Assembly (NCBI GenBank): GCA_016716965.1
Contig: JADJUP010000036.1
Location: forward strand, 1 to 64,000
Length of the DNA stretch: 64,000 nt
Reading direction: 5' to 3'
DNA from: Sulfuritalea sp.
GTDB taxonomy: Bacteria > Pseudomonadota > Gammaproteobacteria > Burkholderiales > Rhodocyclaceae
Below are positions 52,723-62,773 of the stretch, piece after piece. The notes below the pieces were generated by a model. The model was not told the DNA's origin and did no database searches. It saw only the letters and a list, made by a program, of their open reading frames with translations. The number at the start of each line of letters is the position of its first letter. Within the stretch, counting starts at the first letter, position 1. Both the position numbers and the translations under genes were made by a program.

Positions 52723-55302
52723 ATGACATCGTTCGCCAAAGAAACCCTGCCGATAAGCCTCGAAGAGGAGATGCGCCACTCCTATCTCGATTACGCCATG
52801 AGCGTGATCGTTGGCCGGGCCCTGCCGGACGTTCGGGATGGTCTGAAACCCGTGCATCGCCGGGTGTTGTTTGCGATGCACGAACTCAACAACGACTGGA
52901 ACCGGGCCTACAAGAAGTCCGCGCGCATCGTCGGCGACGTCATCGGTAAGTACCACCCGCACGGCGATACCGCGGTGTACGACACCATCGTGCGCATGGC
53001 CCAGGACTTTTCCCTGCGCTACATGCTGGTCGATGGCCAGGGCAACTTCGGCTCGGTTGACGGCGACAACGCCGCCGCGATGCGTTACACGGAAGTTCGC
53101 ATGGCGCGCATCGGCCATGAACTGTTGATCGATATCGACAAGGAAACCGTCGATTTCGGGCCGAACTACGATGGTTCCGAGCAGGAACCGTTGATTCTTC
53201 CGGCTCGGATTCCCAATCTGCTGATCAACGGATCGTCCGGCATCGCGGTCGGCATGGCGACCAACATTCCGCCGCACAACCTGAACGAGGTGGTCGACGC
53301 CTGTCAGGTTCTGCTCGCCAACCCGGACACCACGATCGATGAACTGATCGCCATCATTCCCGCCCCGGACTTTCCCACGGCGGGCCTGATCTACGGTGTC
53401 TCCGGGGTGCGCGATGGCTACCTCACCGGGCGCGGCCGCGTGGTGATGCGTGCCCGCACCCACATCGAGGACCTGCCGCGCAACGGTCGCCAGGCCATCG
53501 TGGTCGACGAACTGCCTTACCAGGTCAACAAGAAGACCCTGCAGGAAAAGATCGCCGAACTGGTGCACGAAAAGAAGATCGAGGGCATCGCCCACATCCA
53601 GGACGAGTCCGACAAATCGGGCATGCGCCTGGTGATAGAGCTGAAGAAGGGTGAAGTGCCCGAGGTGGTGTTGAACCACCTTTACAAGCAGACGCAATTG
53701 CAGGACACCTTCGGCATGAACATGGTGGCGCTGGTCGATGGCCGTCCGCGCCTGCTCAACCTCAAGGAAATGCTGCAGTGTTTCCTCGCCCATCGGCGCG
53801 AGGTCATCACGCGGCGCACGGTGTTCGAACTGCGCAAGGCGCGCGAGCGCGGCCACATCCTCGAAGGCCTGGCGGTCGCACTGTCCAACGTCGATGAAAT
53901 CATCGCCCTGATCAAGGCGGCGCAGACCCCGGCAGAAGCCAAGCGCGGCCTGATGGCGCGCACCTGGCGTTCGGCACTGGTGGAGGACATGCTGGCCCGC
54001 GCATCGGCCGAATCCTCGCGCCCGGACGGCCTGGGCGCCGAGTTCGGGCTTTCGGCGCAGGGTTACCTGCTGTCCGACGCTCAGGCCCAGGCGATTCTGG
54101 AACTGCGCCTGCAGAGGCTTACCGGATTGGAGCAGGACAAGATCGTCGCCGAGTACAAGGAGGTGATGGACCAGATCGCCGACCTTCTCGATATCCTGGC
54201 TCGTCCGGAACGCATCACGACCATCATTGGAGAGGAACTGGCCGCCGTCAAGGCGCAGTTTGGCGACGCGCGCCGGTCGGAAATCGTCCTCAGCACCGCC
54301 GACATCAACCTCGAAGACCTGATCGTCCGCGAGGACATGGTGGTCACGCTGTCCCACACCGGCTACATCAAGCGCCAGCCGCTCGCCGACTACCGCTCGC
54401 AGAAACGCGGCGGCCGCGGCAAGCAGGCGGCGGCGATCAAGGATGACGATTTCGTCGATCGCCTGTTCATCGCCAACACCCACGACTACATCCTGTGCTT
54501 TTCGAATCGGGGCCGGGTTTACTGGCTCAAGGTCTATGAGGCACCGGAAGGTACCCGCAACTCGCGCGGCAAGCCCATCGTCAATCTGTTTCCGCTCGAA
54601 GATCGCGAGAAGATCACCGCCATCCTCCCGGTCAAGGAATTCGACGAAGAGCATTTCGTGTTCATGGCCACCGCCATGGGCACCGTGAAGAAAACGCCGC
54701 TGACCAGTTTTGCCAACCCGCGCAAGGCCGGCATCATTGCCGTCGGCCTCGATGACGGGGACCATCTGATCGGCGTCGCCATAACCAACGGACAACACGA
54801 CGTGATGCTGTTCTCGGATTCCGGCAAGGCCGTGCGCTTCGCCGAGGACGACGTGAGGCCAATGGGCCGCGAAGCGCGCGGCGTACGCGGCATGATGCTG
54901 GAAGACGACCAGCAGGTGATATCCATGCTGGTCGCCGACAGCGAGGACTATTCCGTGCTGACCGCCACCGAGAACGGCTTCGGCAAACGTACACCGATTG
55001 CCGAATACACCCGCCACGGCCGCGGTACCAAGGGCATGATCGCGATCCAGACGTCGGAGCGCAACGGCAAGGTCGTTGCTGCGGTGCTCACCGGCCTGGG
55101 CGAGACGCGCGAGGAGATCATGCTGATCTCGACTGGCGGCGTGCTGATCCGCACCCGTGTGACCGACATCCGGGTCATGAGCCGCTCGACCCAGGGCGTG
55201 ACGCTGATCAACCTCGACGACGGCACCTTCCTGGCCGGCGTCGAAAAAGTCATTGAAACCGACGAAGCTGACGAATCCGAAGAATCCGATACCGAGGAGT
55301 AA
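52723..55302 (+). CDS. gyrA: DNA gyrase subunit A
   Basis: 859 residues with catalytic Tyr in AAMRYTEVRMA, QRDR motif YHPHGDTAVYDTIV (Thr at the position of E. coli Ser83, a normal variant), GyrA-box QKRGGRGKQ, six C-terminal beta-pinwheel repeats and an acidic tail (ETDEADESEESDTEE). First gene of the serine/aromatic supraoperon here. Confidence 0.96.
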   Translation: MTSFAKETLPISLEEEMRHSYLDYAMSVIVGRALPDVRDGLKPVHRRVLFAMHELNNDWNRAYKKSARIVGDVIGKYHPHGDTAVYDTIVRMAQDFSLRYMLVDGQGNFGSVDGDNAAAMRYTEVRMARIGHELLIDIDKETVDFGPNYDGSEQEPLILPARIPNLLINGSSGIAVGMATNIPPHNLNEVVDACQVLLANPDTTIDELIAIIPAPDFPTAGLIYGVSGVRDGYLTGRGRVVMRARTHIEDLPRNGRQAIVVDELPYQVNKKTLQEKIAELVHEKKIEGIAHIQDESDKSGMRLVIELKKGEVPEVVLNHLYKQTQLQDTFGMNMVALVDGRPRLLNLKEMLQCFLAHRREVITRRTVFELRKARERGHILEGLAVALSNVDEIIALIKAAQTPAEAKRGLMARTWRSALVEDMLARASAESSRPDGLGAEFGLSAQGYLLSDAQAQAILELRLQRLTGLEQDKIVAEYKEVMDQIADLLDILARPERITTIIGEELAAVKAQFGDARRSEIVLSTADINLEDLIVREDMVVTLSHTGYIKRQPLADYRSQKRGGRGKQAAAIKDDDFVDRLFIANTHDYILCFSNRGRVYWLKVYEAPEGTRNSRGKPIVNLFPLEDREKITAILPVKEFDEEHFVFMATAMGTVKKTPLTSFANPRKAGIIAVGLDDGDHLIGVAITNGQHDVMLFSDSGKAVRFAEDDVRPMGREARGVRGMMLEDDQQVISMLVADSEDYSVLTATENGFGKRTPIAEYTRHGRGTKGMIAIQTSERNGKVVAAVLTGLGETREEIMLISTGGVLIRTRVTDIRVMSRSTQGVTLINLDDGTFLAGVEKVIETDEADESEESDTEE

Positions 55303-55309
55303 ACCCACG

Positions 55310-56395
55310 ATGGCACGCATTTTCAATTTCAGCGCTGGTCCCGCCGCATTGCCCGAGTCCGTACTCAAGCAAGCGGCCGATGAATTGCTCGATTGGCATG
55401 GCAGCGGCCAGTCCGTCATGGAGATGAGCCATCGCGGCAAGGAGTACATGGCCATTCATGCACAGGCGGAAGCCGACCTGCGCGACTTGCTGGCCATTCC
55501 GGCCAACTACAAGGTGCTTTTCCTGCAGGGCGGTGCGACGCTGCAGTTTGAAATGATCCCGATGAACCTGTTCTCCGGCAAGGCCAGCGCGGACTTCGTC
55601 CATACCGGCGAATGGGCAAAGAAGGCCATCAAGGCCGCCAAGGCCTTCGGCAAGGTAAACATCGTTGCCAGCAGCGAGGACGGCAGCTTTACCTACGCAC
55701 CGGCACAGAAGGACTGGAAACTGGACAAGGATGCAGCCTACCTGCACTACACCGGCAACGAAACCATCGGCGGCGTGGAATTCCACTGGACGCCCGAAAC
55801 CGGCAATGTGCCGCTGGTCTGCGACATGTCTTCGAACATCCTTTCGAAACCGATCGACGTCAGCAAATACGGCCTGATCTATGCCGGCGCGCAAAAGAAC
55901 ATCGGCCCGGCCGGCCTGACCATTGTCATCATCCGCGACGACCTGATCGGCAAGGGCGTGCCGACGCCGCAGACCATGATGGATTACAAGACGCACGCGG
56001 AAAACGACTCGATGTACAACACGCCGCCTACCTACGGCATCTACATCGCCGGCCTGGTGTTCCAGTGGCTCAAGCAGCAGGGCGGCCTGGCGGCGATCGA
56101 GAAGCAGAACATCGCCAAGGCCAAGATGCTCTACGACTGCATCGACGCGTCCAGCTTCTATAACAATCCCGTGCGCAAGGAAGACCGTTCGCGCATGAAC
56201 GTGCCCTTCACCCTCAAGGATGCCGCGCTCGACGAGGAGTTCCTCAAGGGCGCCAAGGCCAAGGGCATGGTGCAACTCAAAGGCCATCGCTCCGTGGGCG
56301 GCATGCGCGCTTCCATCTATAACGCGATGCCGGTCGCCGGCGTCGCCGCGCTGGTCGACTACATGAAGGAGTTCGAGGCGAGGTTTGCCAAATGA
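55310..56395 (+). CDS. serC: Phosphoserine aminotransferase
   Basis: 361 residues starting MARIFNFSAGPAALPESVL. PLP lysine in IYAGAQKNIGPAG; HRSVGGMRASIYNAM near the end. Makes phosphoserine from 3-phosphohydroxypyruvate (and acts in pyridoxine synthesis). Overlaps serA by four bases. Confidence 0.96.
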   Translation: MARIFNFSAGPAALPESVLKQAADELLDWHGSGQSVMEMSHRGKEYMAIHAQAEADLRDLLAIPANYKVLFLQGGATLQFEMIPMNLFSGKASADFVHTGEWAKKAIKAAKAFGKVNIVASSEDGSFTYAPAQKDWKLDKDAAYLHYTGNETIGGVEFHWTPETGNVPLVCDMSSNILSKPIDVSKYGLIYAGAQKNIGPAGLTIVIIRDDLIGKGVPTPQTMMDYKTHAENDSMYNTPPTYGIYIAGLVFQWLKQQGGLAAIEKQNIAKAKMLYDCIDASSFYNNPVRKEDRSRMNVPFTLKDAALDEEFLKGAKAKGMVQLKGHRSVGGMRASIYNAMPVAGVAALVDYMKEFEARFAK

Positions 56396-57582
56396 GCATG
56401 GCCAAGCCGATCAGCGTCCTCATCCTCAACCAGATTTCGCAGAACGGCCTAAAGCGACTGCCGGCGGAGCGCTATCAGGTCGGCAAGGAACTAGCCAATC
56501 CGGACGCGATCATGGTCCGTTCTGCTGATATGCACAAGATCGACATCCCGCCATCGGTGCAGGCAATTGCTCGCGCCGGCGCCGGAACCAACAACATCCC
56601 GGTCAAGGCCATGTCGGCGCGCGGCGTACCAGTGTTCAACGCCCCCGGCGCCAACGCCAACGCGGTCAAGGAACTGGTGGTGGCCGGCATGCTGCTCGCC
56701 GCGCGCAACATCGGCGGCGCGATGAAGTTCGTCGGTGCGCTCGAGGCCAGCGATCCCGACATGGAAAAGAAAGTCGAAGACGGCAAGAAGAATTTCGCAG
56801 GCTACGAACTGGCCGGGCATACCCTCGGTGTCATCGGACTTGGCAAGATCGGTTGCCTGGTGGCAGATGTGGCGATCAAGCTGGGCATGAACGTGCTCGG
56901 ATACGATCCGGAGATCACTGTCGACGCGGCATGGAGCCTGCCGTCGCAGGTGAAGAAGGCCAACAGCGTGGCCGAAGTCCTGAAGAACGCCAACTTCGTA
57001 TCCATGCATGTGCCGCTGGTCGATGCCACGCGCAAGATGATCGGCGCCGAAATGCTGGCGCACACCAAACATGACGCGGTGCTGCTGAATTTCTCGCGCG
57101 AAGGCGTGGTCGACGAGGCCGCGGTGCTTGCCGCGCTGGAGTCGAAGAAGCTCGGATGCTACGTCTGCGATTTCCCGAGCGCACATGTCAACAACCATCC
57201 GAAGGTCATCGCGCTGCCGCATCTTGGCGCGTCGACCCGCGAGGCGGAAGAAAATTGTGCCGTCATGGTCGCGGATCAACTGCGCGAGTTCATGGAGCAC
57301 GGCAACATCCAGAACGCGGTGAATTTTCCCAATGTCTCGATGCCGCGCGAGTCGAATTTCCGACTCGCCGTCGCCAATTCCAATGTGCCCAACATGCTCG
57401 GCCAAATTTCCACCGCGATGGCAAATGCCGGACTGAACATCCACAACATGGTGAACAAGTCGCGTGGCGAAATGGCCTACACGCTGCTCGACGTAGATAG
57501 CCAGGTCAAGCAGGCCGCAATCGATGCGATTGCCGGCATCGAAGGCGTGCTTGCGGTTCGGTACCTGCCACTGGAGAACTGA
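56392..57582 (+). CDS. serA: D-3-phosphoglycerate dehydrogenase with ACT domain
   Basis: 396 residues: NAD-binding GHTLGVIGLGKIGCLVADVA, catalytic region IALPHLGASTREAEENCA (His), and a C-terminal ACT-like domain (MLGQISTAMANAGLNIHNM). First step of serine synthesis. ATGA overlap with serC; a second ATG at 56398 is an alternative start. Confidence 0.93.
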   Translation: MSMAKPISVLILNQISQNGLKRLPAERYQVGKELANPDAIMVRSADMHKIDIPPSVQAIARAGAGTNNIPVKAMSARGVPVFNAPGANANAVKELVVAGMLLAARNIGGAMKFVGALEASDPDMEKKVEDGKKNFAGYELAGHTLGVIGLGKIGCLVADVAIKLGMNVLGYDPEITVDAAWSLPSQVKKANSVAEVLKNANFVSMHVPLVDATRKMIGAEMLAHTKHDAVLLNFSREGVVDEAAVLAALESKKLGCYVCDFPSAHVNNHPKVIALPHLGASTREAEENCAVMVADQLREFMEHGNIQNAVNFPNVSMPRESNFRLAVANSNVPNMLGQISTAMANAGLNIHNMVNKSRGEMAYTLLDVDSQVKQAAIDAIAGIEGVLAVRYLPLEN

Positions 57583-57584
57583 GG

Positions 57585-58667
57585 GTGGCCGATGACTCGC
57601 AAGAGCTGGGACGCCTGCGTGACGGTATCGATGCGATCGACGGGGAACTGCTGCGCCTGATCAACGAGCGCGCCAAGCTCGCCCATCGCATCGGCGAAAT
57701 CAAGCAGGGCAATATCTACCGGCCGGAACGTGAGGCGCAGGTGCTGCGCCGGGTTGCCGAACGCAATCCGGGGCCGCTGCCGGCGATCGCCGCGCAGCGC
57801 ATCGTGCGCGAAGTCATGTCCGCCTGCCTGGCCCTTGAACAGCCGCTGACCATTGCCTACCTGGGACCGGCCGGGACCTATTCCGAATCCGCCGCGCGCA
57901 AGCATTTCGGCGCCGCGCCGACGTTGCAGGCCTGTCCGGGAATCGACGACGTATTCCGCGCCATCGAGTCGGCCAACGCGCATTACGGGGTGGTGCCGAT
58001 CGAGAATTCGACCGAAGGCGCCATCGGCCGCTCGCTGGACCTGCTGCTGTCATCGCCGCTGCAGATCTGCGGCGAAATCAACCTGCCAATACACCACAAC
58101 CTGCTTGGGCAGGGCGCCGGGCTTGGCGAGGTGACCCGCGTCTACTCGCACGCCCAGTCCCTGGCCCAGTGCCACGAATGGCTTAACCGCAACCTGCCGC
58201 AGGTGCCGCGTGTGCCGGTGGCGAGCAATGCCGAGGCGGCCCGCCTGGCCGCGGCGGAACCCGGCGCGGCAGCCATCGCCGGCGACGCCGCCGCCGAACT
58301 GTATGCATTGAAAATACTCGCCGCGAGCATCGAGGACGATCCGAACAACACTACGCGTTTCGTGATCATCGCCGACCATGACGCCGGCGTCTCCGGCGCG
58401 GACCGCACCTCGCTGGTGTGCTCCGCGCAGAACCGGCCGGGCGCGGTCTATCAGCTTCTGGCGCCGTTCGCCGACAACGGCGTCTCCATGAGCCGCCTCG
58501 AGTCGCGCCCGGCGCGCGGCTTCGGCGGCAGCCGCTGGGAATACGTGTTCTACATTGACATCGAAGGTCATCGCAGCGAGCCCACGGTTGCCCGCGCCCT
58601 CGAAGAACTGCGCGGGCGGGCCGGCTTCGTCAAGTTGCTGGGCTCCTATCCCAAGGCGGTCTATTAG
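57585..58667 (+). CDS. pheA: P-protein: chorismate mutase / prephenate dehydratase
   Basis: 360 residues starting GTG. Chorismate mutase 1-90 (LRDGIDAIDGELLRLINERA), prephenate dehydratase 95-275 (IAYLGPAGTYSESAA, VPIENSTEGAI, NNTTRFVII), ACT domain 285-360 with ESRP (SRLESRPARGF). Makes phenylpyruvate and is probably feedback inhibited by phenylalanine. Confidence 0.95.
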   Translation: MADDSQELGRLRDGIDAIDGELLRLINERAKLAHRIGEIKQGNIYRPEREAQVLRRVAERNPGPLPAIAAQRIVREVMSACLALEQPLTIAYLGPAGTYSESAARKHFGAAPTLQACPGIDDVFRAIESANAHYGVVPIENSTEGAIGRSLDLLLSSPLQICGEINLPIHHNLLGQGAGLGEVTRVYSHAQSLAQCHEWLNRNLPQVPRVPVASNAEAARLAAAEPGAAAIAGDAAAELYALKILAASIEDDPNNTTRFVIIADHDAGVSGADRTSLVCSAQNRPGAVYQLLAPFADNGVSMSRLESRPARGFGGSRWEYVFYIDIEGHRSEPTVARALEELRGRAGFVKLLGSYPKAVY

Positions 58668-58679
58668 AAAGGCACACGC

Positions 58680-59801
58680 ATGAGCATTGTTGAGCAGGCA
58701 CCGTCCTACGTTCGCGCCATTTCGCCCTACATCCCCGGCAAGCCGATCACCGAACTGGCCCGCCAGATGGGCATCCCGGTGGAGAAGATCGTCAAGCTGG
58801 CCTCCAACGAGAATCCGCTCGGCATGAGCCCGAAGGCGCGCCAGGCGGTCGAAGCGGCGCTCGCCGGGATCGAACGCTATCCCGACCAGTTCGACCTGAT
58901 TGCGGCGATTGCCGAACGCCACGGCGTGGCCCAGGAACAGGTGGTGCTGGGCAACGGCTCCAACGACGTGCTCGACCTGGCCGCCCGCGTATTCCTCGCG
59001 CCGGGCCGTTCCACCGTGTTCTCGAAGCACGCCTTCGCCGTCTATCCGCTGGCCTCGATGTCGGCCGGCGCCGAATGCATCGCCGCCGCGGCGAAGAACT
59101 ACGGTCACGATCCGGCCGCCATGCTCGCCGCAATTCGTCCCGACACGCATGTGGTATGGATCGCCAACCCGAACAATCCGACCGGCAACTTCCTGCCGCA
59201 GGCCGAGGTGCGCGCCTTCATCGAGAAGATTCCATCGCACATCTGCGTGGTGCTCGACGAAGCCTATACCGAGTACCTGGCTCCCGCCGACCGTGCCGAC
59301 ACGGTGGCCTGGATCAAGGATTTCCCCAACCTGCTGGTGGTGCGCACCTTCTCCAAGATCTACGGCCTGGCCGGGCTTCGAGTCGGCTACGGCATCGGCC
59401 GCCCGGAGATGATCGACCTGCTGAACCGGGTGCGGCAACCCTTCAACGTGAACAACCTGGCCCTGGCCGGCGCCATTGCCGCGCTCGACGACCACGAGTT
59501 CCTCGCCCGCAGCTATGAGTCGAACCGCAACGGCATGGAACAGATCCTCGCCGGACTCAAGCGCCTTGGGCTGGCCCACATTCCGTCGCACGGAAACTTC
59601 GTCACCTTCGAGGTGGCCGATACCGCAACCGTCAATGGCAAGCTCCTCAAGCAGGGCGTGATCGTGCGTCCGATCGGCGGTTACGGCATGCCGAACCACC
59701 TGCGGGTAACCATCGGGCTCGAGACCGAGAACGCGCGCTTCCTCGACGCACTGGAAAACGCAGTTTCGGTGAAGGCTAACGCCGGGCTTCTTCGGCGTTA
59801 A
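58680..59801 (+). CDS. hisC: Histidinol-phosphate aminotransferase
   Basis: 373-residue class I/II PLP enzyme: KLASNENPLGMSPKA, NPNNPTGNFLP, RTFSKIYGLAGLRVGYG (PLP lysine). In this operon position it probably serves both histidine and aromatic transamination. RBS AGAAAGGCAC upstream. Confidence 0.92.
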   Translation: MSIVEQAPSYVRAISPYIPGKPITELARQMGIPVEKIVKLASNENPLGMSPKARQAVEAALAGIERYPDQFDLIAAIAERHGVAQEQVVLGNGSNDVLDLAARVFLAPGRSTVFSKHAFAVYPLASMSAGAECIAAAAKNYGHDPAAMLAAIRPDTHVVWIANPNNPTGNFLPQAEVRAFIEKIPSHICVVLDEAYTEYLAPADRADTVAWIKDFPNLLVVRTFSKIYGLAGLRVGYGIGRPEMIDLLNRVRQPFNVNNLALAGAIAALDDHEFLARSYESNRNGMEQILAGLKRLGLAHIPSHGNFVTFEVADTATVNGKLLKQGVIVRPIGGYGMPNHLRVTIGLETENARFLDALENAVSVKANAGLLRR

Positions 59802-59804
59802 GCA

Positions 59805-60725
59805 ATGCGGCCGGAGCCAAAAATCCCTCTGATGGCGCAAAGCAGGGTTGTCATCTGCGGCGTCGGGCTGATCGGCGGTTCTTTCGCGCTTGCGCTCAAG
59901 AAGTCGGCGCTGGCGCTACGGCGCGACCTGCAGGTGGTGGGTATGGGCCGCACGCGCGCGCCGCTGGAACAGGCGTTGCGACTGGGTGTGATCGATGTCA
60001 TCGCAACCGACTGGGCATCCGCGCTGGACGGTGCCGACCTGGTACTGCTCGGCATGCCCGTGGGCCAGATGCCGGCGGTGATGAGTGCCCTGGCGCCGCA
60101 CCTGCAGCCGCACACCATCGTCACCGACGGCGGCAGCACCAAGTCCGACGTGGTCGCCGCGGCCCGTGCCGCATTCGGTGACCGGATCGGGCAATTCGTT
60201 CCCGGCCATCCGATAGCCGGCGCGGAAAAAAGCGGCGTGGCGGCGGCCCAGTCCGATCTCTATGTCGGCAAGCGCGTGGTGCTGACCCCGCTGCCCGAAA
60301 ACTCGCCGGCCGATGTGCAGGCCGTGCGCGCGGTATGGGAGCTTTGCGGCGCGAAACTGTCACAGCTCGCTCCCGACGAACACGACCGTGTCTTCGCGGC
60401 GGTCAGCCATTTGCCGCATTTGCTGGCCTTCGCCCTGGTGCACGATTTTGCGCAACGTCCGAACTCGGACCAGCTGTTTGGCTTCGCCGCCGGCGGCTTT
60501 CGCGATTTCACCCGCATCGCCAGCAGCCATCCGGAAATGTGGCGCGACATCTGCGTCGCCAACCGCCACGCCCTGCTCGCCGAACTCGACGCCTACATGA
60601 TCGAGCTGATGCGCACCCGGGTGATGCTCGCCGGGGCCGACGCCGATGGCCTCGAAGTGATGTTCAGCACCGCCCGCGAACGGCGCGACGCCTGGCTGGA
60701 TTCCCTGTTGCCGCCGGGCGAATGA
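59805..60725 (+). CDS. tyrA: Prephenate (arogenate) dehydrogenase
   Basis: 306 residues with VVICGVGLIGGSFALALKKS and GHPIAGAEKSGVAAA. The start is unclear: ATG 59805, or ATG 59832 (MAQSRVVICG). A reverse motif copy (59902-59923) encodes KKSALALRR just after the nucleotide-binding loop. Overlaps aroA-cmk (ATGA). Confidence 0.92.
   Translation: MRPEPKIPLMAQSRVVICGVGLIGGSFALALKKSALALRRDLQVVGMGRTRAPLEQALRLGVIDVIATDWASALDGADLVLLGMPVGQMPAVMSALAPHLQPHTIVTDGGSTKSDVVAAARAAFGDRIGQFVPGHPIAGAEKSGVAAAQSDLYVGKRVVLTPLPENSPADVQAVRAVWELCGAKLSQLAPDEHDRVFAAVSHLPHLLAFALVHDFAQRPNSDQLFGFAAGGFRDFTRIASSHPEMWRDICVANRHALLAELDAYMIELMRTRVMLAGADADGLEVMFSTARERRDAWLDSLLPPGE
59902..59923 (-). repeat. Dispersed motif, copy 7
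   Basis: Minus strand CCGTAGC then GCCAGCGCCGACTTC, inside tyrA, third reading frame. Confidence 0.7.
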
Positions 60726-62659
60726 TGGAAACGCTGACGCTTCCGCCCTTGCGCGCAGCCGCCGGCAGCGTGCGTCTGCCCGGCTCGAAGAGCATTTCCA
60801 ACCGGATGCTGCTGCTTGCTGCCCTGGCGCAGGGTACGACCGAAATTCGCGACCTGCTCGATTCCGACGACACTCGGGTGATGCTGGCGGCGCTGGAGAA
60901 AGTCGGCGTTGGCATCACGGCACTTGGCGGCAACGCCTGGCGCGTGGAAGGCTGCGGCGGGGTGTTTCCGGTCAAGGATGCCGACCTGTTCATGGGCAAT
61001 GCCGGCACGGCGATCCGTCCGCTGACGGCCGCGCTGGCGCTGTCGGGTGGCAGCTATCGCCTGTCCGGCGTGCCGCGCATGCACGAGCGGCCGATCGGCG
61101 ACCTGGTCGACGGATTGCGGCAGATCGGCGCCGACTTGCGCTACGAAGCCAACACCGGCTTTCCACCGCTGGGCATCCACCCCGCTACTGTAAATCTGGG
61201 CGCGCCGATTCGCTTGCGCGGCGACGTTTCGTCGCAGTTCCTCACCGCGCTGTTGATGGCCCTGCCCTTGACGGGGCAACGGGCGGTGATCGAGATGACG
61301 ACCGAACTCATCTCCAAGCCTTACATCGAGATCACGCTGAACCTCATGGCGCGCTTCGGCGTCCAGGTCGAGCGTGAAGGCTGGCGGCGTTTCACGATCG
61401 CGGCAGGGCAGCGCTACCTCAGCCCGGGCATCCTCCATGTGGAAGGTGACGCGTCGTCTGCGTCGTACTTCCTCGCGGCTGGCGCCATCGGCGGCGGGCC
61501 GGTTCGCGTCGAAGGCATAGGCAAAGATTCCATACAGGGCGACGTGCGCTTCGCCGACGAACTGGAGAAACTCGGTGCCACGATCACCTGGGGCGACAAA
61601 TGGGTCGAAGCGGAGGCGCCGCGCGGCAAACTCAAGGCCTTCGACCTCGACCTCAACCACATCCCCGACGCGGCGATGACGCTGGCGGTGGCCGCGCTGT
61701 TCGCCGACGGTCCCTGTCGCCTGCGCAACATCGCCTCCTGGCGGGTCAAGGAAACCGACCGCATCGCAGCGATGGCGACCGAGTTGCGCAAGCTCGGCGC
61801 GTCGGTGGAGGAGGGAGCCGATTCCATTGCCGTGTCGCCAGCGCCGACTTTCATGTCCGGCACCGCCATCGATACCTACGACGACCATCGCATGGCAATG
61901 TGCTTTTCGCTGGCGGCATTGGGCGGCGTGACCGTCACCATCAACGATCCCCGCTGCGTGAACAAGACTTTTCCCGGCTATTTCGACGCCTTCGCCGAAA
62001 TCACCGCACCGGTGATCGCCATCGACGGGCCATCCGCCTCCGGCAAGGGTACCGTGGCCGAACGCGTCGCGGCGGCGATGGGCTACCATTACCTCGACAG
62101 CGGTTCGCTCTACCGCCTGACCGCCTTGGCCGCGCTGCGGGCCGGCGTCGCGCTGGATGACGAGGCCGGTGTGGCGGCGCTCGGGGCCGGCCTTCCGGCC
62201 ACCTTCGAAGGCGGCCGCATCCTGCTCGCCGGCGACGACGTAACCGATGCCATCCGGACCGAAGAAATCTCGGTTGGCGCCTCGAAAATCGCCGCCCTGC
62301 CGGCCGTGCGCGGCGCGTTGTTGGCCCGCCAGCGGGCCTACCGGCGCTTCCCCGGACTGGTCGCCGACGGTCGCGACATGGGTTCGGTGGTGTTCCCCGC
62401 AGCCGTCGCCAAGGCCTTTCTGACGGCATCGGCCGAAATTCGTGCGGAAAGACGATATAAACAGTTGATCGCAAAGGGGATGCCTGCTAACATGCACGCC
62501 CTTTTGCAGGATTTGCGGGAAAGGGATGCTCGCGACGCCCAGCGCAGCGTGGCTCCGCTCCAGCAATGCGTCGATGCCGACCTGGTGGATACCACCGAAA
62601 TGGACATCGAGGCTGCAGTGGCTGCCGTAATGGACGTGGTCAAACGGCAGGGTTTTTGA
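60722..62659 (+). CDS. Fused EPSP synthase (AroA) and cytidylate kinase (Cmk)
   Basis: 645 residues in one frame. AroA domain 1-433: LPGSKSISNRMLLLAALAQG, LFMGNAGTAIRPLTAALALS, VKETDRIAAMATELRKLG. Cmk domain 434-645: APVIAIDGPSASGKGT (P-loop), YLDSGSLYRLTALAAL, DGRDMGSVVFP. Stop of AroA and start of Cmk are absent; the junction (YFDAFAEITAPVIAIDG) has no linker. Fusions of this pair are known in betaproteobacteria; elsewhere they are adjacent genes. Two dispersed-motif copies lie within (60898 and 61830). Confidence 0.93.
   Translation: MMETLTLPPLRAAAGSVRLPGSKSISNRMLLLAALAQGTTEIRDLLDSDDTRVMLAALEKVGVGITALGGNAWRVEGCGGVFPVKDADLFMGNAGTAIRPLTAALALSGGSYRLSGVPRMHERPIGDLVDGLRQIGADLRYEANTGFPPLGIHPATVNLGAPIRLRGDVSSQFLTALLMALPLTGQRAVIEMTTELISKPYIEITLNLMARFGVQVEREGWRRFTIAAGQRYLSPGILHVEGDASSASYFLAAGAIGGGPVRVEGIGKDSIQGDVRFADELEKLGATITWGDKWVEAEAPRGKLKAFDLDLNHIPDAAMTLAVAALFADGPCRLRNIASWRVKETDRIAAMATELRKLGASVEEGADSIAVSPAPTFMSGTAIDTYDDHRMAMCFSLAALGGVTVTINDPRCVNKTFPGYFDAFAEITAPVIAIDGPSASGKGTVAERVAAAMGYHYLDSGSLYRLTALAALRAGVALDDEAGVAALGAGLPATFEGGRILLAGDDVTDAIRTEEISVGASKIAALPAVRGALLARQRAYRRFPGLVADGRDMGSVVFPAAVAKAFLTASAEIRAERRYKQLIAKGMPANMHALLQDLRERDARDAQRSVAPLQQCVDADLVDTTEMDIEAAVAAVMDVVKRQGF
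60898..60920 (-). repeat. Dispersed motif, copy 8
   Basis: Minus strand CCGTGAT then GCCAACGCCGACTTTC (one mismatch), inside the aroA part. Confidence 0.65.
61830..61852 (+). repeat. Dispersed motif, copy 9
   Basis: CCGTGTC then the exact 16-base core, inside the aroA part (PAPTF in frame). Confidence 0.8.
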
Positions 62660-62773
62660 AGCATGCTGTACGAGTAAAGTAGCAAAGGTGTCGCGGCGGC
62701 CGCCCGGTCGCAGCGGCAGACATCAACCAACCCGTCACCCCGGTGACAAACATCCAGTAAGGTCCCCCACTCA

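Noticed and set aside
52940..53000. Thr in place of Ser in the gyrA QRDR as quinolone resistance
   Set aside because: Thr at this position is a normal wild-type residue in many bacteria.
52666..55455. 900-codon minus-strand open frame opposite gyrA
   Set aside because: Antisense shadow; gyrA on the plus strand is fully conserved.
61120..61145. Further motif copy at GGCGCCGACTTGC
   Set aside because: Lacks CCGT at the right distance and the GCCA part; likely chance in GC-rich coding DNA.
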